Of a stretch of DNA of 64,000 bases, positions 35,612 to 48,429 are shown in pieces. This DNA comes from Artocarpus heterophyllus. Taxonomy: Eukaryota > Streptophyta > Magnoliopsida > Rosales > Moraceae. The DNA is taken from assembly GCA_025403435.1 (NCBI GenBank), contig CM046353.1:12200836-12264835 (forward strand), given 5' to 3'. A program made the translations under genes and the position numbers. Under the pieces are notes generated by a model. That model made no database searches. It saw only the letters and a list, made by a program, of their open reading frames with translations, and was not told the DNA's origin. The first letter of the stretch is position 1, and every line of letters begins with the position of its first letter.

Positions 35612-37119
35612 ATGAGCCATTCATTTGGTAGGTGAAAAGGCAAAATGATGATTATGGTGGCAAATTTGAATTATGGTTATAGAAGCTATCATTATCAACT
35701 AATTTATTTGCTTATTTATTCGTCCCAAGAAATTACTTTTTCCCCTGAAAGTTGAAACGATCATTAACCTCACCATATTGAATGTGATGGATGCGCAAAA
35801 GACGATACAAGGGGAAAAAAAAAAAAAGAAAAATAATTATTCTTCTAATATATATGCTACTTCATAAAAGCCATTGTAATACCTTTTGGTTTGTCCGCCC
35901 TAAGCAGTTCAACCTAGAGGAAGGAATTACACGATTAGTACGGTCGAAAAGACAATATATAATGATGAAGATGAGAAATGAATTCATGAGCGAGAGGAAA
36001 GTAGAAAGATGGAGTACCTATGCACCGGCGCGACCAGCTAGGGTTTTGGGAGAGGATGTAGGGCGTTTTATAATTTGATCATTAATTTGGATGGGATACC
36101 CAGGATTGAATCGACTGAAGCGACGTACACCTTGAAAATTGTAGTAAAGATAGCTCTTTTCAAACTAATTGTAATAAATAACACGTTTGTAAATATAAGT
36201 AGTGAGTTTGTAAATATAAGTAGTGAATAATAAAATTATGGTGTGAATAATTTATGTACCTTTTGTTTACCATGTAATTAATTCTTATTTTCACATCAAA
36301 TAGATTTAAGGTGTAAATAATTTATTTACACCATGTCTATAGTATAAATAATTCTTATCTACACAATAAATAAAAATATTTACATAATAAATTTACTAAT
36401 TACTACAAATATTTTCAAAACCTACTATTTACTTAAAAAAGTTTCAAAAATCTTCTAATTTCCTTATTCTCCATTTTTTTTTCTAGAAATAGCACCTTTT
36501 GAGACAATTTTCATTTACAAAACAAAATGTGAGAACCTACTATGTCACTATTCTAGTGGAATATTTTTCATGTTTAATTAAGATATTTTTTGTGTCATAT
36601 TAAGATATATTTTTGTTTCCAATGTCAACCTGTTTACATATCTCAATCACAACATTAATCCAACCACAAAAAATTCTAGTGGGATATTTTTCATATTCTT
36701 CCAAGATATTTTTGTATCCTATTAGGATAATTTTTTCTCCTTTTTTTCTTTCTCTCCCCTGTCTCTTTCTCTCTCTCTTTCTCCTCGTAATCGTTGGCTC
36801 ATCTTTAGATATAGCAAATATGGCAAAACCTCGCGATGAAAGAAGTGTCATGCACATCATACCTTTGAAGATAGAGAGTCAAACCTGGCCAAACTCCTCT
36901 AGGAGCTTTAGGCCTAGAGGAAGGTCTAAGAATCAGCGCAAAATCCGTAATTCATCTTAATTACATATCATTTATGGCCAACTCAATATTCAAACGAAGA
37001 AAGTCCCTAACATGTTTGCTCCAAAGGGAAAGGAGTGTTGCATGTACTCTCAGAGCATAGTGGCACTATTCTTAAAGCAAACCATCAATTCTCACAAATT
37101 TCTCTTGTAACCTCGCCTG
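35612..37119. other. Spacer downstream/upstream of repeats, no gene recognised
   Basis: AT-rich with short frames. 36175-36420 holds repeated GTAAATA-type words. 36725-36785 is a pyrimidine run (CTTTCTCTCTCC type). The frames at 35791-36078 and 36613-36960 have no recognisable domain. Confidence 0.4.
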
Positions 37120-37157
37120 CCCCACCGCCCCCGCGCCCCCCCTCCCCCCCCCAACCC
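37120..37157. other. C-run cluster (potential G-quadruplex on the minus strand)
   Basis: Runs of four to ten C with short spacers, equivalent to at least four G-runs on the minus strand. This is striking against the AT-rich background. Confidence 0.6.
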
Positions 37158-37217
37158 TCTATCTTCACCATTCAACACGAACTTTAAGGCTCATATCCAT
37201 TCATTTCCTGCCATTTT

Positions 37218-40200
37218 TGTAACACCTCAGTATTTTTAATATATTAAAAATGCATTAAGTTAAGGATTATATTAAGACGAAAAGTACAGTTTAAGAAAAA
37301 ATGCTATATAATAACATAGAAAATTATACAATATTAGAGTAATGCAGTATAAGAATTAGACTGTTTAAAGTCATACAATACAAAAATTAGACTGTTTAAG
37401 TTAAAGCAGTATAGAAAGAATACTGCTAAGTAAAAACGTAGATATAAGAAAGGTTATGTTTGGCCTCCAAAAATTAACCAGAGGTAAGTAAAGTATTTTT
37501 ATACAGTCTAAGGATAGGATGTTCACTGATTTAGCTATGACAGTATAAGAAAAATACTGCGTGACGAAAAGTTACACAGTGTAAATTGTTGGGCCCCACC
37601 AAGTGGACACCAAACCGAATTTGATTGGGCCACCAAGCTTAGAAATGTGGCCCAATAGCATGATGCCACCTAGGGGTATACTCATGGGTTACCATGAGTC
37701 ATCAAAGTGGATAAGAAGCATTAAATGCAACTTATCACAAAAAAAATTTCTTTTTCTTCTTCCTCCCATATTCGGCAGCCATAGTTAGACCTCTCAAAAA
37801 AAATTTCTCAACCCCATACTTTGCAAAAACATCCCCAAAACAAGTTTTAGAAGCAAGCTCAATGATTTTTTACAAGATTTAAGGTAAAATCCCAAACTTT
37901 TTAGCAAGTTTTCAAGGGATTTTCATGGGTTAAGGGGAAAATTAATTCATGATGTTTTTACATAAAAATGAAGCCTAGGAAGGAGTTCAAGGAGCCTTGG
38001 AAGGTTAGAAAACAAAAGAGTGTTATTTGGGTAAGTTTTGAAATTTTGAACCTATGTGGGTTCTTGAGCATGTATTTAATGAAATTTCATGTCTATGTGA
38101 TGTATGACATGTGTAAGTTGTGAAATTTTGGTTTAAAGTGCAAAATATTAGTTTTTGCAAAAAACGTTATTTTCTATAATTTTAGTACTAATTTTGCAAA
38201 AATGATGAGTGTGCATGAAAATGATTCAAACAAGGGTTGGAACTGCCTATGCAGGGGTAAATTTATTGTTTAAAAATAGATTTTTACAAAAATGCCTCAA
38301 TAACTAAATTGAAAAAAAAAAAGCTCTTTCTTGGCAGAATTGAAAAATGCCCAAAAACACCCCCTGTACAGTGAGAATTTGGGCAAAGTTACAACACAAA
38401 AGTTGTATAACTCATCGAAACTGTTAAGGCAGACGGTTTCTTAAAATTCTGCTTGGTTTAAGAGTTATGAATTTTAAAAGAAGTTGTTAAAATTGGAAAA
38501 AATTTAAAAAGGGAAAAAATGTCATTTTTTCAAAGGACTTTGAATATGGTACTTTGAGCAAAAATGTTCCTCATGAAAAAACGGGGACTAATGGTGTAAA
38601 AATATTATTTTTGGTTTCAGGGACAAAAATGTAAATATTTTTGTATTTCGGATCAAAACTGTAAAATTATGTGAAAACTGGGTTTTCACTAGGGAACGTT
38701 AGTTTCCTACCTGTTGTAGGCAGTAAGTACCATAGATGTTAAGTTTTAAAGAAATTAAAGTTTAGTTAAGGAAATAATGGAGGAAAAAAAGTTAAGAGCA
38801 AAATGATCATTTTACGAAAATTGTCAAAACAGACCCGAAATGCCGATGTCAGAAAATGTTTCTTAATGGCAATTTTTTCGTAATATGTAAGTAAGGAAAC
38901 GTTAAAGTTAAGCAACGAATTTTATAGAGTTACGAAGTTGACGAAAAACCCAAAAAGGGTAAAAAAATGTTATTTTTACGAAAACGGTTAGAACAGAGTC
39001 GAACACTCTGATTTAGCATAACGTTCTTAGATGAAAAATGTTTCGTAATACGTTAAGTAACGTTACCGTCACGTGAGACGAGAGATGTTCAAGTAAACGA
39101 AAGGTAAACCAATGGGTTACAAAATTAAGTAAAGGAAAAGTGTAAACCAATAGTGTACAAGTCAAGTTAAAAGGAAAGAATGGTTAATGTTTACGTTTTA
39201 TTATCAATCGAGTGGATTGATAAAAAAAAGTTAATTAATGAGTCGGCTGTCGTATGATCAGGACACAAAAGCCGACTAATGGAAGGAAAATGAATGAAAT
39301 AAGAACGGAAAGGAGAACGTTAGAGTAAAGTCCATGTAAGTTTCAAACCTCACCTACAGCATGAAGTAAATGATTTTTAAATGCTTATTTATATGATTTG
39401 CAAATGTGTTTGCAATTGTTATGAAAGTTGTTTTTAAAGTATATTTGCATTTATTATGCAAAAAAGTTCTAAAATTTAAAATAAGATTTGCAATGAATTT
39501 ACAACTGTTATGTTCAAAGTCTTTTTGCATATTGATATGCATAATATTTTTAAAAGTTCAAGTTAAGATTTTCGAAGTATTTAAAGTTTGTTTTGCATTA
39601 TGACAATGCATAATGTTTTATAGTTTAAGTTATAAGTTTTATGATGTATTCGTTATGCAATAAGTTGCATTTGTTGTGCAATAAGTTTTAGAATAAAAGT
39701 TATAATTTACAAAATATGATTATGTTCTATGATGCATTTGTGATGCAATAAGTTTTAAAGTACAAGTTATGAATTGCAAAATGTGTTTGCGTTTTATGTT
39801 GCATTTGTTATGCAATAGATTTTATAGTACAAACTATGAATTGCAAGTGTGTTTAGCATATGATGTGATTGCGTTTGTTATGCTCACTAAAGTTAATAAC
39901 AATGTAACATAAAGAAAAAGAGAAAGTGTCGTACCAGCCTCCTCGTTGTGAGGTAATGAAAATAAAGTTAAAGTTGGACCTCCTAGATGTGAGGTATATG
40001 ACCTCGAAGTTCGATGGTCTTAAGTCTTCTACAAGAGAAGCATCACATTTATGATCTCATGATTAAAGATATTGGTACGAACGCTAAAGGATAAAGAAAG
40101 ATAAGGAATAAGGATAGAAAGTTAAAGTGAGATAAGGAAAGATAAAGAACAATGATAGAAAGTTAAAGTAAGAAAAAAATATTCATAAAATGCTCATAAT

Positions 40201-41094
40201 TGACGTTCATAATTGAGCATAAATGGAAACATGCACTTTGATTTTACTTGTTTTCCTTGTTTTGAAACATTTATATGCTATGAAAAACATTCTGAGGAAT
40301 GTTTTATATTAAGTGTTTATAAAAACATAAATGACGTTTATGAAAAGCAATCTGAGAATTGTTTTATGTTAAATATTTTATGAAAAGAGTTTATGAAAAA
40401 TGTTTATGAAAAACGTTATAGAAATGCTATATGAAAAAGTTTATGAGAAACGTTTTAGAAATGTTTTATAAAAAATGTTTATGAGAAATGTTTTAAGTAA
40501 AAGGTTTCTATGAGAAAAGTTTCTAAAGCATGTTTTAAATGAATTGTGAGAATATGTTTGAACTTACTGAGCGAAAGCTCATAAAAAGTTTTTTCATGTT
40601 GTAGGTAGTTTTATGAGCGACCAGTAGGACCCATTAAAAGAGATAGGTGCTGCGGAGGACGGATGCGAAGATTTGGGTATGGATACCACCATAGTATGTT
40701 TCCGCTGCTGTTCAAAGAAAAGGTTTTCTCATTATTTGATTTAGAGTTTTCAAAGTTTTAAGAAAAACAAAGTTTGAAGAAATGTTTCCAAGTTTTAAGA
40801 TACAGTTTATGAACTGTTTAATATAATTATAAAGTTAAGTTTTAGTAAATATTTCTTATTAAGTTTTAAGAAACGATTTGAAATAGTTTTAAAGTCAAGT
40901 GTTGAGCTGAGGGCTCGACTTGAACGGTGATAGAGGTCGCAGCAGTTTTTAAAAACATTTCAAAGAATGTTTAAGAAAAATAAAATTAATTCAGTATTTT
41001 TCTTACTATGTAAGTAAGATTACTGCTTAAGAACGATGCTTAAGAACGATGTTTAAGAAAGTAAAGTGATTGCCCGAAAAGGCAGGTCGTCACA
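37218..41094 (+). mobile_element. Very long solo LTR, 3.9 kb, ATTTT target duplication
   Basis: Begins TGTAACACCTCAG and ends GGCAGGTCGTCACA, the TGTAACAC...GT(C/T)ACA end style common in plant Ty3/Gypsy LTRs. It is flanked by ATTTT at 37213-37217 and 41095-41099. No internal domain, primer-binding site or second LTR is present in the window. The interior is AT-rich with repeated GTTTATGAAAAAC-like words (40270-40560). The length is unusual for an LTR; lineage assignment beyond Ty3/Gypsy style is not made. Confidence 0.75.
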
Positions 41095-41406
41095 ATTTTT
41101 GCCCTCAAGAAGCTTTGAAATTCTTCTTATTCTTCCAAGTTTGCGCTCTTCAAATAAATTATTTGTGTCTTCACTCTTGAAGATCAAGATCTTCCTTTGA
41201 GTGCCTTTCATCCTTTTCCTAGATTTGAGAGAATGTTTCTCGAAATAATTAGGAATTTCACTAAAGCCTTACACGACCTTTAGAAGTCTATAAATCCTTA
41301 GTTGAATCGTGTGTCAGAGATGACCTACGTTCGCCACCAGAGCACTTTTTCAAAAAAAAAAAAAAAAAGATCCTAAAGCTTTGTCCCTTCAACTGCGGTC
41401 ACCATG

Positions 41407-41538
41407 CCTCTCTTTCACCACTTTACGAAAATACGCCAAATTCACTCCCAAAGGCAACTTTGCTTCACCACGCCTCTCTTTCACCACTTTACGAAAATAT
41501 GCCAAATTCACTCCCAAAGGCAACTTTGCTTCCAACCC
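41407..41538. repeat. 66-bp tandem duplication
   Basis: Two nearly identical 66-base units starting CCTCTCTTTCACC at 41407 and 41473. The period is a multiple of three, so the open frame through it (41381-41638) simply repeats the peptide; that frame is not recognised as a gene. Confidence 0.8.
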
Positions 41539-41639
41539 CTCACTGGAGACAGCCTTGTCTTTATCTTCCAAATCAAATCTACATTTTGTTTTCGAATCAA
41601 ATCTCGATCAAAACTTTAGTTGTTTAGCAACAGAGTAAG

Positions 41640-42042
41640 CCCAAAATTTTTTTTTTACTTTTAGAGTGGGGCTATACGTGAAAAAACTTACAACTAACTA
41701 AACCGTCTTTATTTATTAATTTATTATAATATAAAACCCTCATATATTAAAATATTTTGATTCTAACTATATCATCAAACTATCTAAATTTTCCCCCCTA
41801 AAAAACAAAAGGAATTTCTCTATTATTCATTTTATTTGTTTGAAAAAGAGAAGGCATTGAGCATTGTAACGTAAAGGTCCAAAAGATGTTTTTTTTGAAA
41901 CAGAAGCAAAAACTCAAATTGATTTACTAATTTAAGGAAGACCGAGGTTTTCTTCAACACCCACCTCGGCGTCTCCTAGCAGCGTCTCCCAGTAGCGTCT
42001 CCGCCTTTCACCGCCTCAATCTCCGTAAGTCAGGTAAATATG

Positions 42043-42085
<43 letters not shown>

Positions 42086-42402
42086 ATATATATACACACA
42101 CACACACAACCATCTCTCTCTTTCTTTCCTGTAATTTGGATTGAAACCCGGAATCGGTGTTCTCAATTCGGCTTCTGATTTGGCCGTTCTGTGATTTGGA
42201 GTAATACTAAATTTATTACCCTCCATCTAACCTAAACCCTGATTTTCTTAATTGGCCTTAATTGGGAAATATTGCCCTAAACTCTTGCTTCTCCCGTTTA
42301 CCTCTCTTCTCTCTGTTTTGTGTTTTCCCCAAATTACCTCTCTTTACTTTTCTCTATCGTTTTGCAGGGTTTCTCCTCAAGTTTCAGTTGCAACGCACAG
42401 CA
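41640..42402 (+). promoter_or_regulatory. U1-C upstream region with probable 5' UTR intron
   Basis: The ATG lies only 36 bases after a TTTTGCAG acceptor at 42359-42366. A candidate donor (CAG before GTAAATATG) is at about 42034, so the leader probably contains an intron of about 330 bases. This is inference from splice-like words. Confidence 0.45.
42044..42107. repeat. Compound microsatellite (CT)n-(TA)n-(CA)n
   Basis: About 38 bases of CT repeats followed by TATATATATATA and CACACACACACA. It lies inside the probable 5' UTR intron of the U1-C gene. Confidence 0.9.
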
Positions 42403-44043
42403 ATGCCTCGGTAAACATCCAGATTTTCATTTTCTTTTCTTTTTCTACCATATCTATTTGCCTGTCAATTTACAATGAGTTTTTTTTTTTTTTTTTTTTT
42501 TCGGGGTGTATTGAATTTGCAGCTATTACTGTGACTACTGTGACACTTATTTGACCCACGATTCGGTAAGATATCTTCACCTTGTTAGTGTTATATCGCA
42601 TGTTGTTACTACTGTGATTATGAGCCCTGTGTTCTTTCTGTAAACGTTTTGACTTTTGCTCTGTGAGGTTATGAAGTCTTGTTTAAGAAATATAGCATGT
42701 GTGAAAGAAGCCACTAGCAATTTAGAGATTTTTACCAGACCTACATCTTTTGGGTATGGCATGATTTGATGCTCACAACACAATCTTGGGTATTGTATTT
42801 TTCAGCCGTCTGTGAGAAAACAACATAATGCTGGCTACAAACACAAGGTATTTTGGACTCATTCTCCTTATGAGTTTCTGACATACACATTTGTGTTGGT
42901 TTTAGCTGTGATATGTTGTTGTTGATTTATCATGTTGATGGTCTTTAGGCCAATGTGCGGACTTACTATCAGCAGTTTGAGGAGCAACAAACTCAAAATT
43001 TGATTGACCAAAGGATTAAGGAACATCTTGGGCAAGCTGCTGCTGCTTATCATCATGTTGGCACGGCTTACAACCAACACCTATTGGCTCAGAGACCCCG
43101 TCTTCCAGTTCTTCCGACACCCATTATGGCACATATTCCTGGGAGTGCACCTTTGGTCCCGGGGATTAGACCTCCTGTTTTGCCAAGACCTGTTCCTGGT
43201 GCTCCAGGTTGCTACATTGTCAAAAAATAATAATAATAAAAAATAAAAAATAAAGTTACTTCTTATTGCAGTGCTTTACTTATATGCATGTGCCTTTTGC
43301 CAGATTTTTGTGCTACTTTAACTGTGTTGGTCTGCTCCTTCCTTTTTCTTTTTCCCTTTTTGTGCGCAATTGAATTCTTGTTGAAATGTATTTTATGGTA
43401 GCTACAATTGCTATCCCTCTAACTTCAATTTTTTGCAGAAATAATTACATGCGCCTCTCAAGAGGTGGTAAAATTTTTAAAATTAATTTATACTCTTAAA
43501 GTATTGTCAAAGAAAACTGTCTCCATCCAAACCGGACCCATTCCCCGTCCTCTTCACTTTTGATGTGTTCATTCTACATGGTTATATATTAGGTTTCCTG
43601 ACCACCATATCTCTCTCTTATTTATAGCCTTCAAATGTTTATTTTTCATATATAGTTACATACGTTTTTGTATCTAATGCATCCGATGTTCACATATATG
43701 TAAGTTCTTGTGCGTAACTATGTAGATGTATTAGTGATATATAAATATTTCTCTTGTTATTGACAGGGTATGCTCCTCCTCCAACAATGCCACCCATGGT
43801 GGCTCCTCCTGGTGCTCCTTCATGCCTGGCCAAGTAAATATTCCACAGAGGCCTCCTACTATAAGTGTCCCTGCTACAATTCCCGGGAGCTTGGCTACAC
43901 CGGCTGTAAGTGTCCCCACTACAATTCCACAGATGACACCACCCGCAGCAGTGTATCCAGGTCCAGCCAATCCAGTGGCACCGACAAGTGGGGGCTATGA
44001 GAGTTTCAATGTTAATAGTCAGGCTCCTGAATCTCAACAGTAG
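42403..44043 (+). CDS. U1 small nuclear ribonucleoprotein C (5 coding exons, frameshift in last exon)
   Basis: U1-C binds the U1 snRNP and helps it hold the 5' splice site in the nucleus. Coding exons: 42403-42410, 42523-42565, 42806-42847, 42949-43207 and 43767 onward; all borders are GT-AG. The protein starts [20 protein letters not shown], with the matrin-type zinc finger C6, C9 and the following RKQHNAGYKHK histidines, then a QQFEEQQTQNLIDQRIKEHL helix and a Pro-rich tail. In the last exon the frame set by splicing runs ...APPGAPSCLAK and stops at 43835-43837 (140 aa), while the expected MPGQVNIPQRPP tail lies one frame over at 43822-44043. One base is missing between codon GCT-CCT-TC and ATG, compared with the family tail. 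With the tail, the protein would have the usual ~200 aa. It could be a real truncation or a sequencing error. Retention of intron 4 would add GCYIVKK and stop. Confidence 0.93.
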
Positions 44044-45290
44044 ATTGGTTAAAGTGGTGAGTATAATTTTGTTGTCGAAGGACCGAAATTTAGCTTTACA
44101 TTTCTTGCTGCTTTCATTGAGTGTTAGAATTTGTGTGGGACTAATAGGCTTCATGAACAAACCTGGGCAGTTTCCGAAGTGGTAATCACCATTATTCTGT
44201 TTTTTGTCTGCATAATTGTTGCTTTGGGAATCCTTTGGGCCCTTGACGAACTTTTGGGACTCCATATGATAAACAATTCTGTTTGGGTCCAAATCAATAA
44301 TATAAAGTAGAGAATTAGAGTTTGCACTTTTTTGTTTTGACCAACTTTTTAAGCACCCGTTCAAATGGATTAGTATGCTCAAAAAGGATATTTAGATTCA
44401 TTAATTAACTATATAGCCTTCCAATAGGTGCTTTTTGATGTACTAGTATGTAATCTTCAGATTAAAATATGGTTAATTTGGTGGTTGGTACATATGATTG
44501 CTAGGGTACATAGTTCATAAAGGGAACATGGTTCATAAATGATAACACTTTACAACTCCGATAAATAACGAAGCTGTTTGGCTTGTTATAACAGGGAAGT
44601 TAATATATTGTTGAGATTAGTGTTCAAATGTAAAATACTAAAAACTCGTGATATGTTTTATTTTAGAAATTATAACCACTTGAGGGTCAGTACTCTTGTC
44701 TGATTGTCAGTCGGTCATTGGAATATATATGAGAATTTGGCTTGTCGAATCGTTGCACACGTGTCCATTTGTGTCTTTATCTTCACTTGGAAGCATTGTG
44801 CTTTCTTTTTCTTGTCGGACCTACTGTTTTGGTGATATTTCAAACTACTGGCAATATCAGCGAACCCGGGATTGGGAATATTGGCGATGCTGCGACGGCT
44901 TAGTGTGAGGAATTTCATCAGCCATTTTTGCTCCTGACTTGAAGGGGCCTGTTATTTGACGCTTAATATAGAAAGCTATGCAATTTGTGATCATTTTTAT
45001 GGACATGGCAAAACTAGGAGAATTTGTTCAACATTTAAAGTTAAAAAGATGATGCAAGTTGCTTGGATGGACGTTTTGTGATTGCTGTGAGTGTGATTTC
45101 AATCTATATCGTTTTTGATAAACGCCTGAAGCTGGTTCTCTTCTCTTTTTTTTCCTGTTTTTTTTGGGTTAAGGGGACATGATTCTGATTAGGTGGTACT
45201 ATCAACAATCAGAACAATCTGGATACCATTGAGAGCCCGTACCACATGATCTATTTAACACCTTGACCAATTTTTTTTTCTTTTTTTTTT
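44044..45290. other. U1-C 3' region and spacer
   Basis: Begins with the likely 3' UTR. Several short frames on both strands (for example 44696-44908) lack recognisable domains. A pyrimidine/A-rich border at 45270-45290 precedes the next transposon. Confidence 0.4.
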
Positions 45291-45295
45291 TTAAA

Positions 45296-46460
45296 TAATT
45301 TATACCTGTGATCTCTTTATCCTTTAGTTGGGGACAGTTTAGTCTTTTTATAATTTTAGTAAAACTGTCTCGACTCTTGAATCTTTGGCAATTAGTAAAC
45401 TTTCATCCAAATCTGTCAAAAATCTAACCAAAAACATATATGTGCGCCTCACATGACTAGTTTTGAGATTGCAATTACAAAAATGTCTCCGTTATTATTA
45501 TTGTTTAATTTTCACCCCTTTCATTTACGTTTTTATTTCATCAAAAACTCAAAAAAAAAGGAATTATGTTTAAATATTAGTGAGACCACCACCCATCAAC
45601 CTTCTCCCCTACCTTCCCGGCTAAGTCCACTGACACAGCAGGCAAAAACCAAATACGAGGCCTCATCTTCTAGAAAAACAGCAATGGGAATGTCAGTGAG
45701 AACCATCCCTGTTGGAGTATTGAACAGAGCCCAGCGAGCAAGGCTCCGTCCCACCCATTAGGAGCCTCCTCCGGCCATCATGAGCCATCCCCACCCCAGG
45801 CGTCGCAACCTACCTCCGCCCCGCCAATCGCGAGCCTCCTCCAGCCTAAATCGTCACGACACCGTCCCATTCATTGCGACCCACCTCTACCTCACCCATC
45901 ACGAACCTCCTCCGACCCAGATCCTCGCCCACGCCGTCGCGAGCCTCATCTGTCCTAGTCGTCGTGGCCCAACACTGATCTTCTTCTTGGACCTAGCACC
46001 AACACAATCGTCGATCCTCCTCTGTACAGAGTTTTAAGAACCCACTAAAAAGAAAAAAAAATTTTGAAGATGCCCCAGATAAGTAATGGGGGACTCCGAA
46101 TTGGGAAAGGAGGTGATGTTGATGAGGCTTGATTACCAAGAATGAGAAAGCTTGAGTTGCTGGCTTTTTGGTTTGAATGCTCAACGCGTATTAAAAGATA
46201 ATTTTCAATTTTCTCAATTTTTCTTGCATTATTATATAAAATTTTTTCCTTAAAAATATTAATTTTACTTCTTTTACTATTATGCCTCTTGAAATCAGGA
46301 CACATAATAAGCACATGCATGTTTCTATCAAGTTTTTAACGGATTTGGACAGAAGTCTATTAATTGTCTAACGGTTCAAGAGTTGAAGGGTTGTTTTGCT
46401 AAAATTAAAAAAATGAACAAACTGTCACCAACTAAATAATTAAGGAACTACAAATGCAAA
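45296..46460. mobile_element. Second Mutator-like element with GC-rich interior
   Basis: Long inverted similarity of about 170 bases: the left side 45296-45470 (TTTAGTTGGGGACAGTTTAG, then AATTTTAGTAAAAC and ACTCTTGAATC) matches the inverse of the right side 46290-46460 (TTTAGTTGGTGACAG, AATTTTAGCAAAAC, ACTCTTGAAC). The interior 45590-46040 is clearly GC-richer and has open frames (45453-45761 and 45780-46037) but no transposase, so it is a candidate Pack-MULE. The flanks are T-rich and I cannot confirm a 9-bp duplication. The captured source gene is not recognised. Confidence 0.65.
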
Positions 46461-46534
46461 TTACACTTCTTCTTTTTTAATCAGTGACACCTTGTGATGT
46501 GTGTACGTGTGTGTTCATCATGTTATTTTCAAAT

Positions 46535-46705
46535 TTAGCATATGTTTAAAATGCTAGTTAGAACTAATTAGTTCTAACTGACTATAATATATAGCTCTAA
46601 ATAGCTACACTTAAAAAACAAAAAATTGTTACAGTATGAAGCTCTCATATGTTACAGTTTTTAAACTTAAAAATTTAGTTCTAACTAACTTACAAAACAC
46701 TCCGT
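46535..46705. repeat. Member of a dispersed MITE-like family
   Basis: Contains TTAGAACTAATTAGTTCTAA and a GTATGAAGCTCTCATATG word, with GTTTAAAA at one side and AAACACTCC at the other. Related blocks with the same AAAGCTCTCATAC-type core are near 53050, 53360-53530, 54170-54330 and 56700-56895. Confidence 0.4.
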
Positions 46706-46716
46706 TAACCTATATA

Positions 46717-46905
46717 CAATAAAACCTCCATAAATTAATAACTTCGATTAAATAATATTTTTGGTCGGTCCCGATTTAGGACCAATATGATAAATTAATA
46801 ATTGCTAAAATTATAGAATAGCAGATTTAAAAAAAACAGCATAGGTCCCATTTCGTATATAAATTAATAATGTGCTTATATATGAAAATTATATATATAT
46901 GTATA
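46717..46905. mobile_element. Pogo-like MITE end
   Basis: Begins CAATAAAACCTCCATAAATTAATA next to TATA. This nearly matches the plant pogo/Emigrant terminal word. A matching right end is not clear, so the copy is probably truncated. Confidence 0.5.
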
Positions 46906-47079
46906 TATATATATGACTCAATTAGAACGTCTTTGTAAAATATGACTCCAAGGGCTTCTATCTACTAAGACATTACATTTATGAACTTATTTTGGTTGTA
47001 CAACTATATAAAATAAGGATACTTCACAACTTGGTAATTAGGTAATATTCGAATAATCATAACACACAATCTTAAGTTC

Positions 47080-47124
<45 letters not shown>

Positions 47125-48168
47125 AGAATACCTTGATAACTTAATTTTATATTAATTAATAAATTCTCATGGTCCCAATGATATATTTATAACTGTATGA
47201 ATAGATGTGTGAGCGTTTGTTGACACATATATGCCATAGCTTTTAATCTTGCTGTAAAGAAAAATTAAAAAGAAAAAACGAATTTTAAATTCCAGTCGGT
47301 TTGCATTTGCGTTCTAAGAGAGTCGGTATTTTGTTTTTTCCTTTTTGGGAAGAGAAACTCGTGGTTTAGATTTTTCCACACCGACTACTAACTCTTACTG
47401 GGTAAAGTCGTTTAATCTCAAGTAGTGTCGTTTGGATTGTTTAGCCACCATGTAATGTAACACATACATATTGATATTACCAGAGAAGAAGGCAGGGGCT
47501 ATGTTGATATTATGATGAATATCAACCGTCGACCATTTAAAAGATCTGTTAGGACATTACCGTTTCTCAAGATGAACGAATAGGTAAATGTTCAGGAATG
47601 AATAGTTGATGAGGCTTCTTCGCTTACCAAGTTGGATCATCAACCAAAAGGGCATGTAAAATGTGAGAGTATAAAAGTGGAGGAAGAGAGTGTAGAGTAT
47701 GTTGATGAGAAATTTGAGACGACATTCAGAAAGTATCTACTTAATTTGCTTTGCCTGAAAAAAGAAAATAAAAATTTACTTCTAGTATCAGTGAATATAC
47801 AAATTCAGTCCAGAAGGACTACGATCTTCAGTTAGGAGAGTGTTACAGCACTGTACAACCAGTTGACTAGCCACAACGCACTTGGAAAGCAGCCTCCTGC
47901 AGCCAACATGTCCCCCAAAAAAATAAACAACAAAAACAAAAACAAAAAATATATATAATATCAGAACATAAGAAAAGCAAAGAGAATTGCATCTGTCAAA
48001 TCTTGCAAACTTTTTTGAGAAATTGGCTCACCAATTCGAACCAAAAAATTCCAGCTCAAATTGGTTTTGCTACACTATTTTCTAATTAGAATTTGAATTG
48101 CTACAATATATCAGTTCGAACCGGCAATCCAAACGCCCTCTAAATTGTCATTATAAAAATAAAATATA

Positions 48169-48203
<35 letters not shown>

Positions 48204-48429
48204 TCACACTAGTTAGCATGTTATTCATGGCAACACTTAAGAGAGAACAATTGTGTATGTTATTGCTCAGTAACAATGAGCATTAATGTTTATTACCTTA
48301 CTGGTTCGAACTATCAAAGCTAATGTCGATGCCTGAAACAATCCCCAGGTCAAATTAAGCCAGTTGAAGAAAAAGAAAAATTGGTCTCAGCTCCTGGGTC
48401 CCAGAATGTCTCCTCAACTACATTAAGCG
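46906..48429. other. Spacer with homopolymer and AT repeat
   Basis: Poly-A of 37 bases at 47086-47122 and an (AT) run at about 48170-48200. A frame at 47632-47835 (MDHQPKGHVKCESIKVEEES...) has gene-like composition for about 45 residues but no recognisable domain and no splice context, so I do not call it a gene. Confidence 0.4.

Noticed and set aside
41381..41638. 85-codon frame with an internal peptide repeat
   Set aside because: It comes from a 66-bp tandem duplication with a period divisible by three; no domain and no splice or promoter context.
43690..44382. 230-codon minus-strand frame over the U1-C last exon
   Set aside because: It is antisense to the Pro-rich tail; no domain.
47632..47835. 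67-codon frame with acidic, gene-like composition
   Set aside because: No recognisable domain, no splice sites that extend it, and no matching promoter; kept only as a note in the spacer.
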